NCBI RefSeq assembly: GCF_020360975.1 | Contig: NW_025408667.1 | Span: 4,712,001-4,776,000 of the forward strand | DNA from: Hirsutella rhossiliensis | Taxonomy: Eukaryota; Ascomycota; Sordariomycetes; Hypocreales; Ophiocordycipitaceae | Reading direction: 5' to 3' | Length of the DNA: 64,000 nt | In this document: in pieces, positions 12,722 to 25,020 of the stretch | Numbering within the stretch: position 1 is the stretch's first letter | Layout: each line of letters begins with the position of its first letter | Made by a program: the position numbers and the translations under genes | Notes under the pieces: generated by a model | What the model was told of the DNA's origin: nothing | Seen by the model: only the letters and a program-made list of their open reading frames with translations | Database searches by the model: none

Positions 12722-13869
12722 ATGCCTGCACAGCAAACTGGATCAACCAACTCGGGACACACCGTGTCGCCGCAGGACATGATGCGCGAAATCATCAGCC
12801 TTCGACAGGAGGTCCAAGTGCTCAGGAACGGAGGAGGCAACGGACAAGTCAGGGACATCGGAGAAGCAGTCAAACCAAAACAGCCAGGACCATTCGACGG
12901 TACTCATGGCACGCTTCGAGACTTTCTCACCCAACTCAAAGCCTACCACCGATTCTATCCGACCAAGCTCTCGGACCCAGTCGAAAGATACTCCACGCAG
13001 GAAATTGTTTATCTGGAACGGCACTCGCCTGGTTTGGACCCATCATGAGGACTTTCTCGACAACCAACCAGCGCGACGAGACAACGAGACAGACGAAGTC
13101 TTTGCCAGTTTCCAAGGATTCGAAGAAGCCATTACGAAGGTATTCGGAACAACCGACGAGGAACGAGAGGCCGAACAGAAACTTCGAGAACTCCGACAAA
13201 GGATCTCAGCATCGGATTATGCTGCGAAGTTCCGTCAAGTCACCTCAAAGCTTGATTGGGACGACGAACCCTTATGTCACGATTCTACGACGGACTTAAA
13301 GAAGAAGTCAAGGACGAGCTCTACAAGGAAAATCGACCTGACAACCTCTCGGACTACATTGCTATGGCAGTACGAATCGACGACAGACAGTATGCGCGAC
13401 GCCAAGAAAAGAAGCAAGGAAGAGGAAACTGGAACCCTTCCTATGGGAACAACTTCAACCGACGCGCCAACTACAAGAAGAAGCGCGAAACTCCCATTGC
13501 CTACGCCCACACAACTAACCCAGGCAGGATGGACCTGGACGCAACCCAAAAAAGCAAAGGAAAGTGTTTCAACTGCGGAAACTTGGACATTACTCCAAAG
13601 AATGCAGACAACCTCGCAAGGAGAAGAAAACCCACTGGGCCCCAGCCCCAGAAGGTAAGAAACACCTAAACGCTACTAACAAACAGGAACCAAAGCATGA
13701 ACTCCTTAACTGGACTGCATGCTACGACGACAAATGTACGGTACACCTAAGCGACAAACAAGGTACCGGATGGTTTCCAAAACCAAAGAGAACCCTTGCA
13801 ATGATGCAACGAAGGGATTCCACGACACCGAAACAAGTCAAATTCAGAGACAGAATATCCCTATCCTGA
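12722..13869 (+). pseudogene. gag: Chromovirus gag (capsid and zinc knuckle), frameshifted
   Basis: ATG at 12722 begins MPAQQTGSTN, followed by a helical N-terminus (SLRQEVQVLRN) and the PGPFDGTHGTLRDFLTQLKAY motif typical of fungal gypsy capsids. Capsid sequence then continues in other frames at about 13045-13300 (DEVFASFQGFEEAITKVFG; EREAEQKLRELRQ) and 13256-13570. A CCHC zinc knuckle C-x2-C-x4-H-x4-C at about 13565-13610 is cut by a frameshift: CFNCG is in one frame, KLGHYSKEC in another. Length and order fit gag of this clade. Breaks are single-base losses in short homopolymers; whether they exist in the genome or only in the assembly is unknown. Confidence 0.85.
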
Positions 13870-15138
13870 AGGAGTCTCACAAGACTGGATCAGGAAGAAC
13901 GGCAAACGATTCCAGGAAGACATGCGAATTAAAGACCGACAGCAAAGACGGGCAGTCTACAAACAACATAACAAAGAGGACACGGACGCAGCCCTTATGC
14001 TCACAAACCCGGACAACAACCCGAAGAAGATCAACGGAGTGTCGACGACACAAGCTCTGAAGAACAAGAGACACGAAGAAACAGAAGACGAAAACGAACT
14101 CGCACCACCACCCTCACTACTAAGGAAAACGCCACGATTGGAGAACACGCCCATACTTCGAAGAATTCGAAGAGATGCTCAAAATGGAACCAGCAAATAC
14201 CTCAAATTCTCACGGAAAACCAACAAGCTGCGATGATTCGATACCAACCGGCACCACGCGGAGGAGACTACGCTGTGGCTATCGCCGCGGTCGACACCTT
14301 TACAGCTCTACAACGAGAATGGCAACCACGAGGAGAATTTTCAGATGACCCAAGAACAGTGCTCAGTCACGAAGAGCACAAACATATTTCATGGATCTCA
14401 TGCGTCTATTTGGACTGCATGATACACTTCTGAAGAAGGCACGACACAACGCTTTCCCAGTCAGATTCGACGGACAAATACTTTCGAAACCCTACCTAAG
14501 CACGGAACTGGACTACTGGAAAATCGATCAACGTTACCCGAACGACCAAGTCATGTTATTGGAACCCGATTACGGCACGCCACTTGAATGCCGCGATGAT
14601 TACGGTTCTTTAACGAGATGTCTTTCGGAAACATGCAAAATCCACAAACACGCCAAAATTGGGGAATGGCACAACGCCACTCGCTCTAAGGCATCCGAAC
14701 CATCTATCTTCACAAGACTCGCGCAACGAATCAGATGCGACGAAGAAGATTACAACGAATCTGCACCCGAACTGCAAAGTTCACGAACACGAAAAGGCAC
14801 GAGCATGGCACAAACGACACAACGGTGCACCAAAGGACTACTGGCGACACCTACGAAGGCTACAAGCTACATTCGACCAAGGAAAATTAACGCAGAAGAA
14901 CTACGCGCAAAACAGAAAGACGCAGAACGAAAACTCGATTCCTGGTACGAAAACGAACAGAATTGCGAAGCACGGTACGCAATCAACTGCGAAGCAGCAC
15001 AATGCAAACAACACAGCGTTGAGAAACAAGAAATCTTCGATTGGCTACAAGAAATCAGTCTCTTGAGCCCCGACACGACACCACGCGACGAAAACATAAA
15101 GAAACGATATCAACAACAAATCGAAGAAGAATACCCAA
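13870..15138 (+). pseudogene. Gag-pol linker region, degenerate ORFs
   Basis: Several overlapping plus-strand frames, notably 13922-14236 and 14391-15185, give hydrophilic, Lys/Glu/Asn-rich sequence between the zinc knuckle and the protease. No domain recognised. It probably encodes the C-terminal gag extension or the linker to protease, broken by the same kind of frameshifts. Confidence 0.5.
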
Positions 15139-18100
15139 ATGAAACGAATAAGGACCAGGCAAAAAACGAGGTACGCCATCTGTAAAAGGGCTACAGACTG
15201 GCACGACACGACAAGATCAAGGACCCTATGCATGGCAACGGCAAGCCATGGCAACCAAATGGTATTGGACATCCAAATCGCGGGACATCACGTACACGCA
15301 CTATTGGATTGCGGCGCGATGGGCAATTACGTTTCACCTAGAGTCATCAATCGTTACCGACTCCCATGGAGACACAAGAAAGATCTATATAAACTCACGA
15401 ATATCGAAGGAGAGGCCTTTAACTATAATAACGGAATCATTGATATGGAGATTGATCACCTCGACATCAATATCCAGGGCCACGACGAACGAGTCGACTT
15501 CGACATCATGGACATTGGAGAACACGACCTTGTGTTAGGGCTTCCATGGTTACAGGAGAGCAACCCACTGATCAACTGGAAAACTGGCCAGCTGCGTTGG
15601 AACGACGACGCAAGTTTCCAAGACCAGCAGATTTGGGAGAAAGCAAAATTTTGCGATGATTTAGCCACTGAACAGGACGAAAGGGATGACCGTTCAAGCA
15701 AATCATTACGGGCTTCAGCGATACAAACGAAAACAGCAACCGAACCGGCGGACACAACAAAATCGACTGACAAGACCCACGTACTGACCAACACGGCTGT
15801 ACAACCTGGCATCCGACATAAACAGAACAAAGGACACAACAAGAAGATCCGAAGAGTTATTGCCACTCTAAGGAAAGACCTCGAACAAATCAACAAAGAG
15901 CTCGAGTCAAGGGAAACCAGCTCTCAAAAGAAAGAACAAAGCCCACAAGACAGAATGAAGAACATCCCACAGGAATACCGGAAATACGACAAACTCTTCA
16001 AGGAAGAACTCGAGACAGGGTTACCTAAATATAGCTAATAGGACCACGAAATTTGTCTCAAAGATGGAAGAACGCCGACGTTCCATAAGATTTACAACCT
16101 AAACGAAAAGCAACTGCAAACGCTACGCGACTACCTCGACGAGAATCTACGAAAGGGATACATACGAACATCAACATCCGAAGCAGGCTACCCAGTCATG
16201 TTTGTTCCAAAGAAAACGGCAAGCTACGACTAGTTGTCGACTACAGACGCCTAAACGATATTACAATGAAGGACCGAACACCATTACCGCTTATATCGGA
16301 ACTACGAGATCGACTGCACGGCAAAAAATGGTTTACAGCCCTCGATCTCAAAGGCGCCTACAACTTAATACGCATGAAGAAGGGACACGAATGGATGACA
16401 GCTTTCAGAACGAAATTCGGACTATTCGAATATCTGGTAATGCCATTTGGACTCACAAATGCACCAGCTACCTTCAACGGATGATCAACAATGTCCTACG
16501 CGAACACTTGGACATCTTTGTGGTAGTATACCTGGATGATATCCTAATCTTCTCGGACACCTAGAAGAACACAAGGAACACGTCCACAAGGTACTCCGCG
16601 CACTTCAGAATGCGAAGTTACTGGTTGAACCAGAAAAAAGCAAGTTCCACACACAGGAAGTAGATTTCCTCGGACACACGATCTCACCAGGAGAGATACG
16701 AATGCAACAAGACAAGATCAACTCAGTCAAAGAATGGCCAACGCCAAAGAACGTCAAGGACGTACAAAGTTTCCTAGGATTTGCGAATTACTACCGACGA
16801 TTCATCAAAGATTTCGGAAAGATTGCAACACCACTACACGACTTAACGAAGAAGGAAAAAGAGTTTACATGGGACGACAAAGCCAACGAAGCTTTCAGCA
16901 TCAAAACGACGATTACGCAAGAACCGGTCTTAACCACCTTCGATCCAGAACGACAAATCGAACTCGAAACCGATGCATCAGACTTTGCTCTAGGAGCACA
17001 AATCGGACAGAAGGACGATGAAGGAAGACTACGACCAATTGCATTCTACTCGAAAAAGCTACATGGCGCAGAACTCAATTACCCCATCTACGACAAAGAA
17101 TTCCTCGCAATCATTCAAGCTTTTAAGGAATTTCGACACTACCTTCTCGGAAGCAAACACAAAATCAAGGTCTACACAGATCACAAAAACATCTCACATT
17201 TCGCGACGACGCAACAATTGAACGGACGACAGATCCGATGGGCCGAATGTCTATCAGAATTCGACTACGAAATAATCCACAGAAAAGGAACAGAAAACGG
17301 TCGAGCTGATGCCCTCAGCCGACGATCCGACTACGACACAGGAGCACCTATTGTGAAAGGACAACTCCTTGAGCTCAACAATGAAGGAATATGCAACAAC
17401 GACAGCTTAACGCAATCTTCAAGGTCAATCCAGACGAAGGCCTTACGAAGAAGATCCAACAAGCCTACGATAAGGTTGATTGGGAACCACTTCCAGTTGT
17501 TTGGGAAGATGGCCTGGCAAAGCATCAAGGAAAGATCTTTGTACCAGAAGAACTTCAGGACGAAGTTATACGCGAAATTCACGAACACCCGACACACGGA
17601 CACCAAGGAATCCGGAGGACGATGGAAAGAATTCGACGAATCTACGACTTTCCACGGATGAAGAAACGAATCAGCGAAACTATCAGAAAATGCGAACTTT
17701 GCGCACGAAGCAAAGCTGAACGACACAAGCCATACGGAGAATTACAACCACTACCAGTACCAGAAAAACCATGGGATTCAATAGCTTTCGACCATGTCAC
17801 GAAGCTACCACTGTCAAAAGAACCCATGACCAACGTCAAGTACGACAGCATATTCGTCATTACCGACAGATTGACGAAGTACGGATACTTCTTGCCGTAC
17901 AAAGAAGCAAGCAATGCAGAAGAGCTAGCATATGTGTTCCTACGAACTATTGTCAGCAATCACGGACTACCGAACGAGATTGTCTCTGACAGAGGAAGCA
18001 CATTTGTGGCCAAGTTTTGCAAGCTCTCATGGCACAATTGGGGACGAAACATAAGCTCAGCACAGCTTATCACCCACAAACAGATGGACAAACAGAACGA

Positions 18101-18823
18101 CTCAACCAAACGCTTGAACAATATTTACGATGCTACATCAGCTACGAACAAAACGATTGGGTTAAATGGCTACCGACGGCACAACTAGCTTACAACAGCT
18201 CAGTCACAGAGACAACCAAGCTCTCACCAGCATACGCCAATTACGGATACAACCCAGAAGCATTCAAGGTCACTCGACAAGGACCACAAGCGGAACGAGC
18301 GATACTGCAAGCAGATCAGCTACGAAAATTGCATAAAGAAATGCAACAAGAACTTCAATTCGTCAGAGAACGAATGTCCACTCACTACAATCGGAAAAGA
18401 TTGCAGGGACCAATCTTTCAAGAGGAGACATGGTCTACCTCGTACGACGAAACATCAAAACAAAACGACCAAGCAACAAATTGGATTTCAAGAAACTTGG
18501 ACCGTTCAAAGTCAAGAAAACCATTTCAAAAGTCAACTACGAACTTTCGCTACCAACAACAATGCGGATACACCCGATATTTCATATCTCATTATTGGAA
18601 CCAGCACCACGAAACGCCAAACCACAGGAAAAATCGAAGTCGACGACGATCAAGAATACGAAGCAGAACAAATACTGGACACAAGAAAACAAGGTCAGCA
18701 ACAGGAATACCTTGTAAAATGGAAAGGATACGGACCTGAGGAAAACACATGGGAACCCACCAAGCACCTGACCCATTGTGGTTCGCTTCTCCGACAATTC
18801 AATCAACAAAGATCAACCTCCTG
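15139..18823 (+). pseudogene. pol: Chromovirus pol: protease, RT, RNase H, integrase, chromodomain
   Basis: Protease near 15295-15600 has HALLDCGAMGNYVSP (D-C-G-A as active site) and LVLGLPWLQESNPLINW. RT about 16070-16690 has [20 protein letters not shown] and the catalytic YLDDILIFS (16528-16555). RNase H about 16930-17330 has ETDASDFALGAQI, KEFLAI and YTDHKNI. Integrase about 17540-18300 has an HH-CC zinc finger (CELCARSKAERHK), AFDHVTKLP and [14 protein letters not shown], then [14 protein letters not shown]. Chromodomain near 18700-18775 has [18 protein letters not shown]. Stops TAA/TAG at 16036-16041 and frame changes near 16215, 16480, 16562, 17385, 18020, 18420 and 18640 interrupt it. 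Final stop TGA at about 18821. Confidence 0.9.
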
Positions 18824-19308
18824 ACGAAATGGGATTTTCCGGCGCCGACGAATCCCGAGCAACCCAAATTGGGCTAAGACAGAAGGAGACAACGACACCT
18901 GGGAGTACAAGGAATCCCAATCCTCGACGAAGTCCGAGGGTAACCGATCGTCGTGAGGGAAGGCGGCCGCGCCTCCTCCACTCGTTGCCGCTCCTTCTCC
19001 GCCTCTTCTTTCTCGACACGTTCCAGCTCCTCAACGTTATCGATCCCACGGGAGACCGCCCGCATCATCTTTTCAAACCATAATTTCTTTTGTTTTCGAA
19101 GGCGCAGAACCTTTTCCTCGGCCTCCTCAAGCTCGCGTTCGAGCTTGATGTGTTGATTTGCAATATTTCGAAGCTGTGCCGGCGATACCCCTTGGACGTC
19201 GCAGCGGGGAAGGTGAAGGCGCACGCATTCGACACAGCGATCAGAATCCGAAGACGACACCTGGCATTCCCGGAGTCCGCGACGCTCGCAAGCCGAGCAA
19301 GAAGGCAT
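18813..19308 (-). CDS. Antisense ORF: Zn2Cys6-like motif plus coiled coil
   Basis: ATG at 19308 on the minus strand. Residues 4-36 carry C-x2-C-x7-C-x9-C-x2-C-x7-C, close to the fungal Zn(II)2Cys6 spacing (C-x2-C-x6-C-x5-12-C-x2-C-x6-8-C). Residues 50-115 are a heptad-like, Glu/Lys/Arg-rich coiled coil ending near KKLWFEKMMRAV...EELERVEKEEAEKE. The open frame formally runs to 18874, but a coding-like acidic C-terminus continues in a neighbouring frame to a stop near 18801-18815, suggesting a 1-base indel near 18960. It is convergent with pol and their 3' ends touch. Function unknown; DNA binding and dimerisation are inferences. A real promoter would have to lie in 19309-19528 or the 3' LTR. 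Confidence 0.65.
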
Positions 19309-19512
19309 CGTAAGAATGTCGGGATTCGAAAGGATCGTGGAAAGCAGGACACCACAACGGATGGACGACGAGGCCTTGGCCCTTTTCTTGAAACACGGTC
19401 AGACGGCATGACGGACCATGATGAAGGAAGAAGAAAGGAACGGCACACACTCACGCAGGAAATGACCAGGATATGCGACACGGCGGCTAAAGCAGGTCTT
19501 GAGGGCAAGACC

Positions 19513-19523
19513 AGGGAGGGAGA
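19513..19523 (+). promoter_or_regulatory. Polypurine tract of young chromovirus
   Basis: AGGGAGGGAGA five bases before the 3' LTR, the expected plus-strand primer site for an LTR retrotransposon. Confidence 0.65.
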
Positions 19524-19528
19524 CCTGA

Positions 19529-19997
19529 TGTTACGACCCGACCAACGGATGTTACGACCCGACCAACGGATGGCCATGACACGGGCCAGGGATGACTAAC
19601 CGCTGAAGGATCACGTGACCATGCGAAAGGTGATCGGTGGATCGCCTTACGATCAAGCGAGCGGTGCTCGACGGATCGTTCATCGATCAAGGTGATCACC
19701 TCTGTGATCACCTCCAGCACCTCGCGATCAGAGACGGGCAGTTGGGTATATATAGCTGCCCCATTTCACTCCTTTAGACTAGATAGCTCTTTAGCTTTCA
19801 ACACAATCATTACGATCCCTATCACGATCTCATCTCTGATTCCGATCACTTGATTACCTGGTTACAGTCTACGGTCTACGACCTCCGACTCATCACCAAC
19901 GTGACATACTTATCATTGCTCAGACCACGCCCTGTTGTATCTGCCAACATAAACCCCACGACAGGTTTATCCCTTGGGAATATCACCGGTCGTCACA
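19529..19997 (+). repeat. 3' LTR of young chromovirus
   Basis: 469 bp, TGTTACG...CGTCACA, no difference seen from 12190-12658 when read side by side. Followed by the target duplication AATCT (19998-20002). Confidence 0.95.
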
Positions 19998-20233
19998 AAT
20001 CTAACTAAGGTAGAGGCGGAACTTATAAAATCGTAATTCTTTATCGTCTTTACTTAAGGTTATCCGTTTAAAAGGAAGAAAACACGCCTTAAAAGGCATT
20101 AAATATAGAAATTAGTAATTATAAAAGCTTAAAGTAAGAGTAGGAAACTAGCTTATATTCGACTACGTCGAGGTTATACTAGTTTATAAGCTAATAAAGG
20201 ATATTATTATCGTTATAAGTTCTTATTTAAAGA
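19998..20233. other. RIPed unassigned sequence, continuation of 11405-12189
   Basis: Right half of the segment split by the chromovirus. It stops where similarity to copia B begins (AGAAAC at 20234 corresponds to about 51525). Confidence 0.35.
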
Positions 20234-23200
20234 AACGATATAATAGTCTCTTAAGGAGGACCCCTCGTTATAGAAGAAGATAGACGAGATTCGGGTTACT
20301 AAGAAATAGTAACGAACGCCGCCGCCCTTATTCGAGCTATAAATTCGAGGAAAAATCGTCATTATAGTAAATCCAGCCTTTATCTTCCTAATAGATTAAT
20401 AAGGCTAAACCTAACCGTTAGAACCCTCTAATTATCCCCTATAATAATTAGCTATCCTTAACTCCGGTGCTTCCCTCGATATCTATAATATACTCTTACG
20501 ATTCCGGTCCTTTAAGAAGGCATAAAAGGAATACCTTATTACTAGGGAATTAATAATATAGATAAAGGGATACGGAAGGGTGAATTTTACGATAAAATTA
20601 CCTAACGGATCTATATAAATTCTTCGACGAAAAAGGGTAGCTTTTTGCCCTCGATTTTTAACGAGCCTAATTTCCTTCCGCCTTCTTCGAAAGGAAGGGA
20701 TCTTCTAAGATACGATGTTTAAGCCGACGAGGCTAGTTTAAAAGAATTAAACTATTAGGCTTATCGAGGAAAAATTCGGTTAATTTATTCTCGAATTCTA
20801 ACCTATCCTTAAGAAGGAACCTCTTAAGAAGTTAGCTTTCCTTACTAAGAGGAATAGGTCTACTATAAAGGACCCTCTTCTAGCAGCCTAAGGAGACGGT
20901 ATTCTTTAGTACGTATAACTTAGTTACCCGGGCCCCTTAGCTTTATATAAGCTAGGCTAATAATAAGGCGTATAAATAAGGGGCTTAAAGACCGTTAAAT
21001 GCGAATACTATAGTTAAGGAAAGACTAAGAGACGAATTTCTAAACGAACGCCTTTACGGCTAGACTAGCTATATAAGGAAATTTAAGTCGACTAGACCGA
21101 CGTCTCTAAGGATTAAGAAAGCTTTGTTAGGGTAATGATTTTTATAGACGCTTTTTTAAGGATAGTTTTCCCTTATTTCTTATAGACCTACCTAAGTAAG
21201 TATAACTAGTCTATACTCTAGGACTTTATAAACTAGATAAAATCCTACTTTAGCTATAAGGTAAAGAAGATACGGTTTAATAGAGAGCTATTTATAAAGG
21301 ATATCTTAAATTAGCTTTAAAAAAAGGCATTTTACCCCTCCTATTAGTACTAAATACCTAGGCCTAGAACGGAGGGGTAGAAAGATTAAGGGGTACTATA
21401 ATAGAAAGGGCCTATACGATAAGACTTACTATAAGGCTTCTATACGACCTTTAGAGGGAAGTTATTAAGACCGCCTATTACCTTTAGAACCGGACCCTAA
21501 GGGACCCTAGGGGACTAAGGGACTATAGGGACCTAGAGACCCTTTTTAAGACCTAAGGAATAGACTAGAAATCCCCCCTTAAGCTCTTTATAAAGAAGAG
21601 GGCCTTACTAGCCTACCTTTATACCTATAGCTATAAGGTATACGTAATAACTACTAATATATAGCTAAAAAGGAAGAAGAAAAGAAAGCTTAATCCTAGA
21701 GCCTTTATTAGTTACCTCGTTAGTTATAATTCTATAAATATCTTCTAGATCTAGATTCTTCTTCTATAGAAGGTTATTTCGACTAGGGATATAATTTTCG
21801 ATAAATCTAGCTACTTCGACGGAAAGAGGGATTAATAGCCCTTCTTACTCTCTTAACGTTAGCTAATTTAAAAGATTTAAATCCCCCCTTCTTAATAGTT
21901 TTAAGAAGAGGTCCTAGATAAGGAAATAGAAGAAGAAACCGACGTTAAAGTAGTTAAAGATAACACCGACTTCGAAAAAGAGGAAGCTACTAGATTAGAT
22001 AATCTAGATAAAGAAGGAGACTATAGGAAAGCGGTAGAGCTAGAATACGCCTACCTCCCTACGCCTCCTCTTATAGAATAAAAAGAGGATCTAGAAGTAG
22101 CTTTCTTTATTAGTCTTCCCGTCTTAACCCTTAAGGGGGTAGGAAAGGCACCTCTCTTAAAGGATTACCCGGCTGCCTTTTTATCCCTACTTTAAGAAGC
22201 AAAGGAAGGTATAGGGCCTAATATAGTTACTAAAGAAGACTAACCTCTCCCTTATTTCGATCGTTTTTCCGACTTCTATCTAACGCCTATAGAAGACGGT
22301 TTTTATAGAGTATTTATAGTAGGCCGGCTCTTTAAGCTATAGTTATTAGCAAGGAAGGTATATAAAAGAGACCTCCTAGACTTACTAGTAAACTAAAAGC
22401 AGCTAGAAAGACACCCTTTTAAAAACTAGTTTTTCTAGGCCTAGAAAGACTACGTAGCCTTATATAAAGAGATAGGGTCTTTTAAAGAGGTCCTTAAAGA
22501 AAACGTAAGAGGAAAATAGGTCCTTAGCTATAAATAGGTCTTTATCTATAAGACTAATAAACACGGCTTCCTATAAAAGTATAAGGCCCGGCTAGTTATC
22601 TATAAGAACTAGTAGGAAAAAGGGGATCTTCCTACTAAGGTAATTACCCTAGTAAGGATATCTTTTCGGACCCTTATAGCTATAGTAGTAGAATTCGACC
22701 TCGAGCTCGATTAGATAGATATAGTTAACGCCTTTATTAACTGCTTACTTAAGGAAGAAAAAGAAGTTATCTATATACGCCTTCTACTAAGCTTCTAATA
22801 GCTAGGAAAGCTTCTATAGCTTAGGAAAGCTCTATATAGACTATAAAGATTACCCCTTCTTTAGTAATAGTATTTAATAGGTTCCCTTAAAGCCCTAGGC
22901 TTTAAGGAAGTCCCTTAGGAACCGTATATAATATAAAAGGGTAAAATTATAGTCTTCTTCTACGTCGACGATATTATCTAGGTATAAGAATATACCCTTA
23001 TATTCCTATTTTACTGTTATAAAGAAATAACAAGCATAGGGAGGCTTTATAGAATAAGCTAGTAAAAAGAGGCTCTATAATATAGTCTAAGGGAATAACC
23101 CTTAAAAGACAAAGACCTCTACTAGATAACTATACCTTCCTCTAGGAAAAGCGGGTTAGGATAAGCCTATCCTTATAAACAAAAATATGCATAAAATGCA

Positions 23201-24990
23201 TAAGTCAATTACGAGCAGAACGGATACCCTATTGCCTATTTTAGCCTAGCGGTTCCGAAGATATCCGCGATACGAGAATAGGTAGGGCATAGAACATTCT
23301 AGTTAAATCTACTACTCATGCTAGAACCCATAGTCTTACGTTAACCATCACGCCATAATCAGACCACCTACTAAGTTAGGAAGATATACTATAGATAGAG
23401 CTTTTTAAGCACTATAGAATGTGCTAGAAAGCTAACTACTTAGTCTACTAGTAGGCGAGCAATGGTCTATAAAAGACGAAGGATTTCCCTAGGAGTAGTA
23501 GATAGAATAAGTAAGTTCGCAAGCATCTTTTGCAACGCTATTCTTTTAATATATTATTTAGCCCCTTATATACTTATTATAAATTCCGGACGAAATCCTA
23601 CCCTATACTCCTTCGACCGATCTTTCCGCTTACGTTATCGATTACCCGATTCTATGCTTATTACTTATACCTTCTTATACTAGGCCTACCTAAAAGAGGA
23701 AGAAGCTATTACTAGGGAGGCTATATAAGGCCTATAATAAAGGTATAAGATAACTAAGCTAAGGGAGCTAAAGTAGTTCCTAGGGATATAAATCCTTTAA
23801 AATAAGTCCTAACGGACTATCTAGCTTACCTAGGACGCCTATATCGATAAGGTCGCTTATAAATTCCTCCTTAATTCCCTTAATAAAAAGCTTCCCTCTA
23901 TGCCTATATTAATCGAAGAGCTTTTACTTAATCCGTCCTTTTAAGCTAGGGAGTAAGAGAAATACTAATATTAATAGAAGGTAGGCTCCCTGCTTTTTTT
24001 AGCTATTTCTACTAGACCGGATATCTCTTTTACGGTCTCCCAGCTAGCTAAGTATAACTAGAATCCTAGCCCTAGGTATTAAGAAGTAGTAGATAGAGCT
24101 ATCCTTTATTTCTATTTAACGAGATTATATAGTCTACGCTTAAGAGGGTAGGGAAGGAAATAAGCTACCGAAATCTTCCTTTATTCGAGCGATTCGTCCT
24201 TTACGGATAATTCCTTAGATAGAAAGAGCTTATAAGGGTATATTATATCCCTTTTTAGAGGAACTATTGCTTAGAGAGCTTCGAAGTAAGCTACCGTTAT
24301 AACCTTTAGTATAGAGGTAGAGCTACTAGCTCTTTTAAAAGCATTAAAAGAAGCGATTTTCCTTAGCTAGCTACTAATATCGTTATAACTATAAATTCTA
24401 TCCCCGTTAGCTTTAGAATATAATAATATATAGACTATACGAATTTTTATAGAAAATAGTAAGCTATTAACCCGGCTATAGTATATTAATATCTATTAGT
24501 ATTAGTTACGCTAAGAGGTCTAAAGGGGACTTATTTCTATCTATTAGGTTTTAACGGTATTAATAAAAGCTAATAGTCTTACGAAGCCCTTATTAAAGTA
24601 GAAGCTAGCTGTCTTTTTATAGTAAATTAAGCTAGAAGACGTTCGAGAGAAGCTATCCTTAGAAGCCCGCCTTAAGAGTCTATAAGAGGAGCTAATAGCA
24701 CGTAAGAGGAAGGAGACGTCTATAGCTAAAGAGAGGAATTAGGACTTATCCTAAAAGAGGGCCCCTAGCTTAATTAGGACTTATTCTTCTTAAAAGGCCC
24801 CCTTTTTAGGGACTTATCCTTAGAGAAGCCCCCCTTTCTTATAAGACTTAATTTCCTCCTTAAGGCCCCTTTTCCTAAAGTAGGTCTAAAAGAGCCTAGG
24901 GCTAAAACCCGGATTTCTTAAGTAAGGGATAAGTATAGACTAAGACCTCCTCTATACGCTTACCGGCCTAGGTATTTAGCTTTACCCTTT
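20234..24990 (+). pseudogene. pol: Copia A pol pseudogene, split by a solo LTR
   Basis: Protease reads L-N-S-G-A-S near 20457, the catalytic Asp having become Asn (GAY to AAC). The integrase region about 20960-21600 keeps FIDAF and EGQKDQG-like segments. RT about 22270-23800 keeps IVFFYVDDII at about 22950-22979, with both catalytic Asp codons unchanged. The solo LTR begins four codons later, and RT resumes at 23685 with YLKEEEA. RNase H follows (SSFTDNSLDRKS..GYI and IEVELLALL near 24180-24340). Stops are almost all TAA/TAG. Not functional. Confidence 0.85.
22983..23679 (+). mobile_element. Solo LTR, family TATAAGAA...TTCTTATA, copy 2
   Basis: 697 bp inserted in copia A RT. Perfect 5-bp direct repeats CTAGG at 22978-22982 and 23680-23684; the uninterrupted copia B (54245-54260) has a single CTAGG at the corresponding point. 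Starts TATAAGAATATAC, ends ATACCTTCTTATA. TATAAAAG at 23467-23474 would be the promoter box. Inverted relative to copy 1. Several CpA/TpG remain in the middle, so it is less RIPed than its host element. Confidence 0.8.
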
Positions 24991-25020
24991 CTATAAGGGC
25001 AGGCTATAGCTAAGGGGGTG

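Larger units (their letters stand above)
12190..19997 (+). mobile_element. Young chromovirus (Ty3/gypsy, Tf1/sushi-like), un-RIPed
   Basis: Complete LTR retrotransposon of 7808 bp. Both LTRs are 469 bp (12190-12658, 19529-19997), start TGTTACG, end CGTCACA and look identical by eye. Perfect 5-bp target duplication AATCT at 12185-12189 and 19998-20002. Internal order is gag, protease, RT, RNase H, integrase, chromodomain, then an antisense ORF before the 3' LTR. GC content and CpA/TpG are normal, in contrast to both flanks, so it inserted after RIP had acted there. Coding frames are broken by many 1-base deletions, all seemingly within short homopolymers (see findings). Confidence 0.95.

Noticed and set aside
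19090..19599. 169-codon plus-strand ORF near the chromovirus 3' LTR
   Set aside because: Runs opposite to the Zn2Cys6-like/coiled-coil ORF and into the LTR tandem repeat; its residues show no domain, so it is taken as a shadow.
22983..23679. MITE (DNA transposon) interpretation of the TATAAGAA elements
   Set aside because: Inverted ends are only about 8 bp, the size is about 700 bp with an internal TATA box, duplications are 5 bp, and TG...CA ends follow once RIP is considered; solo LTR fits better.
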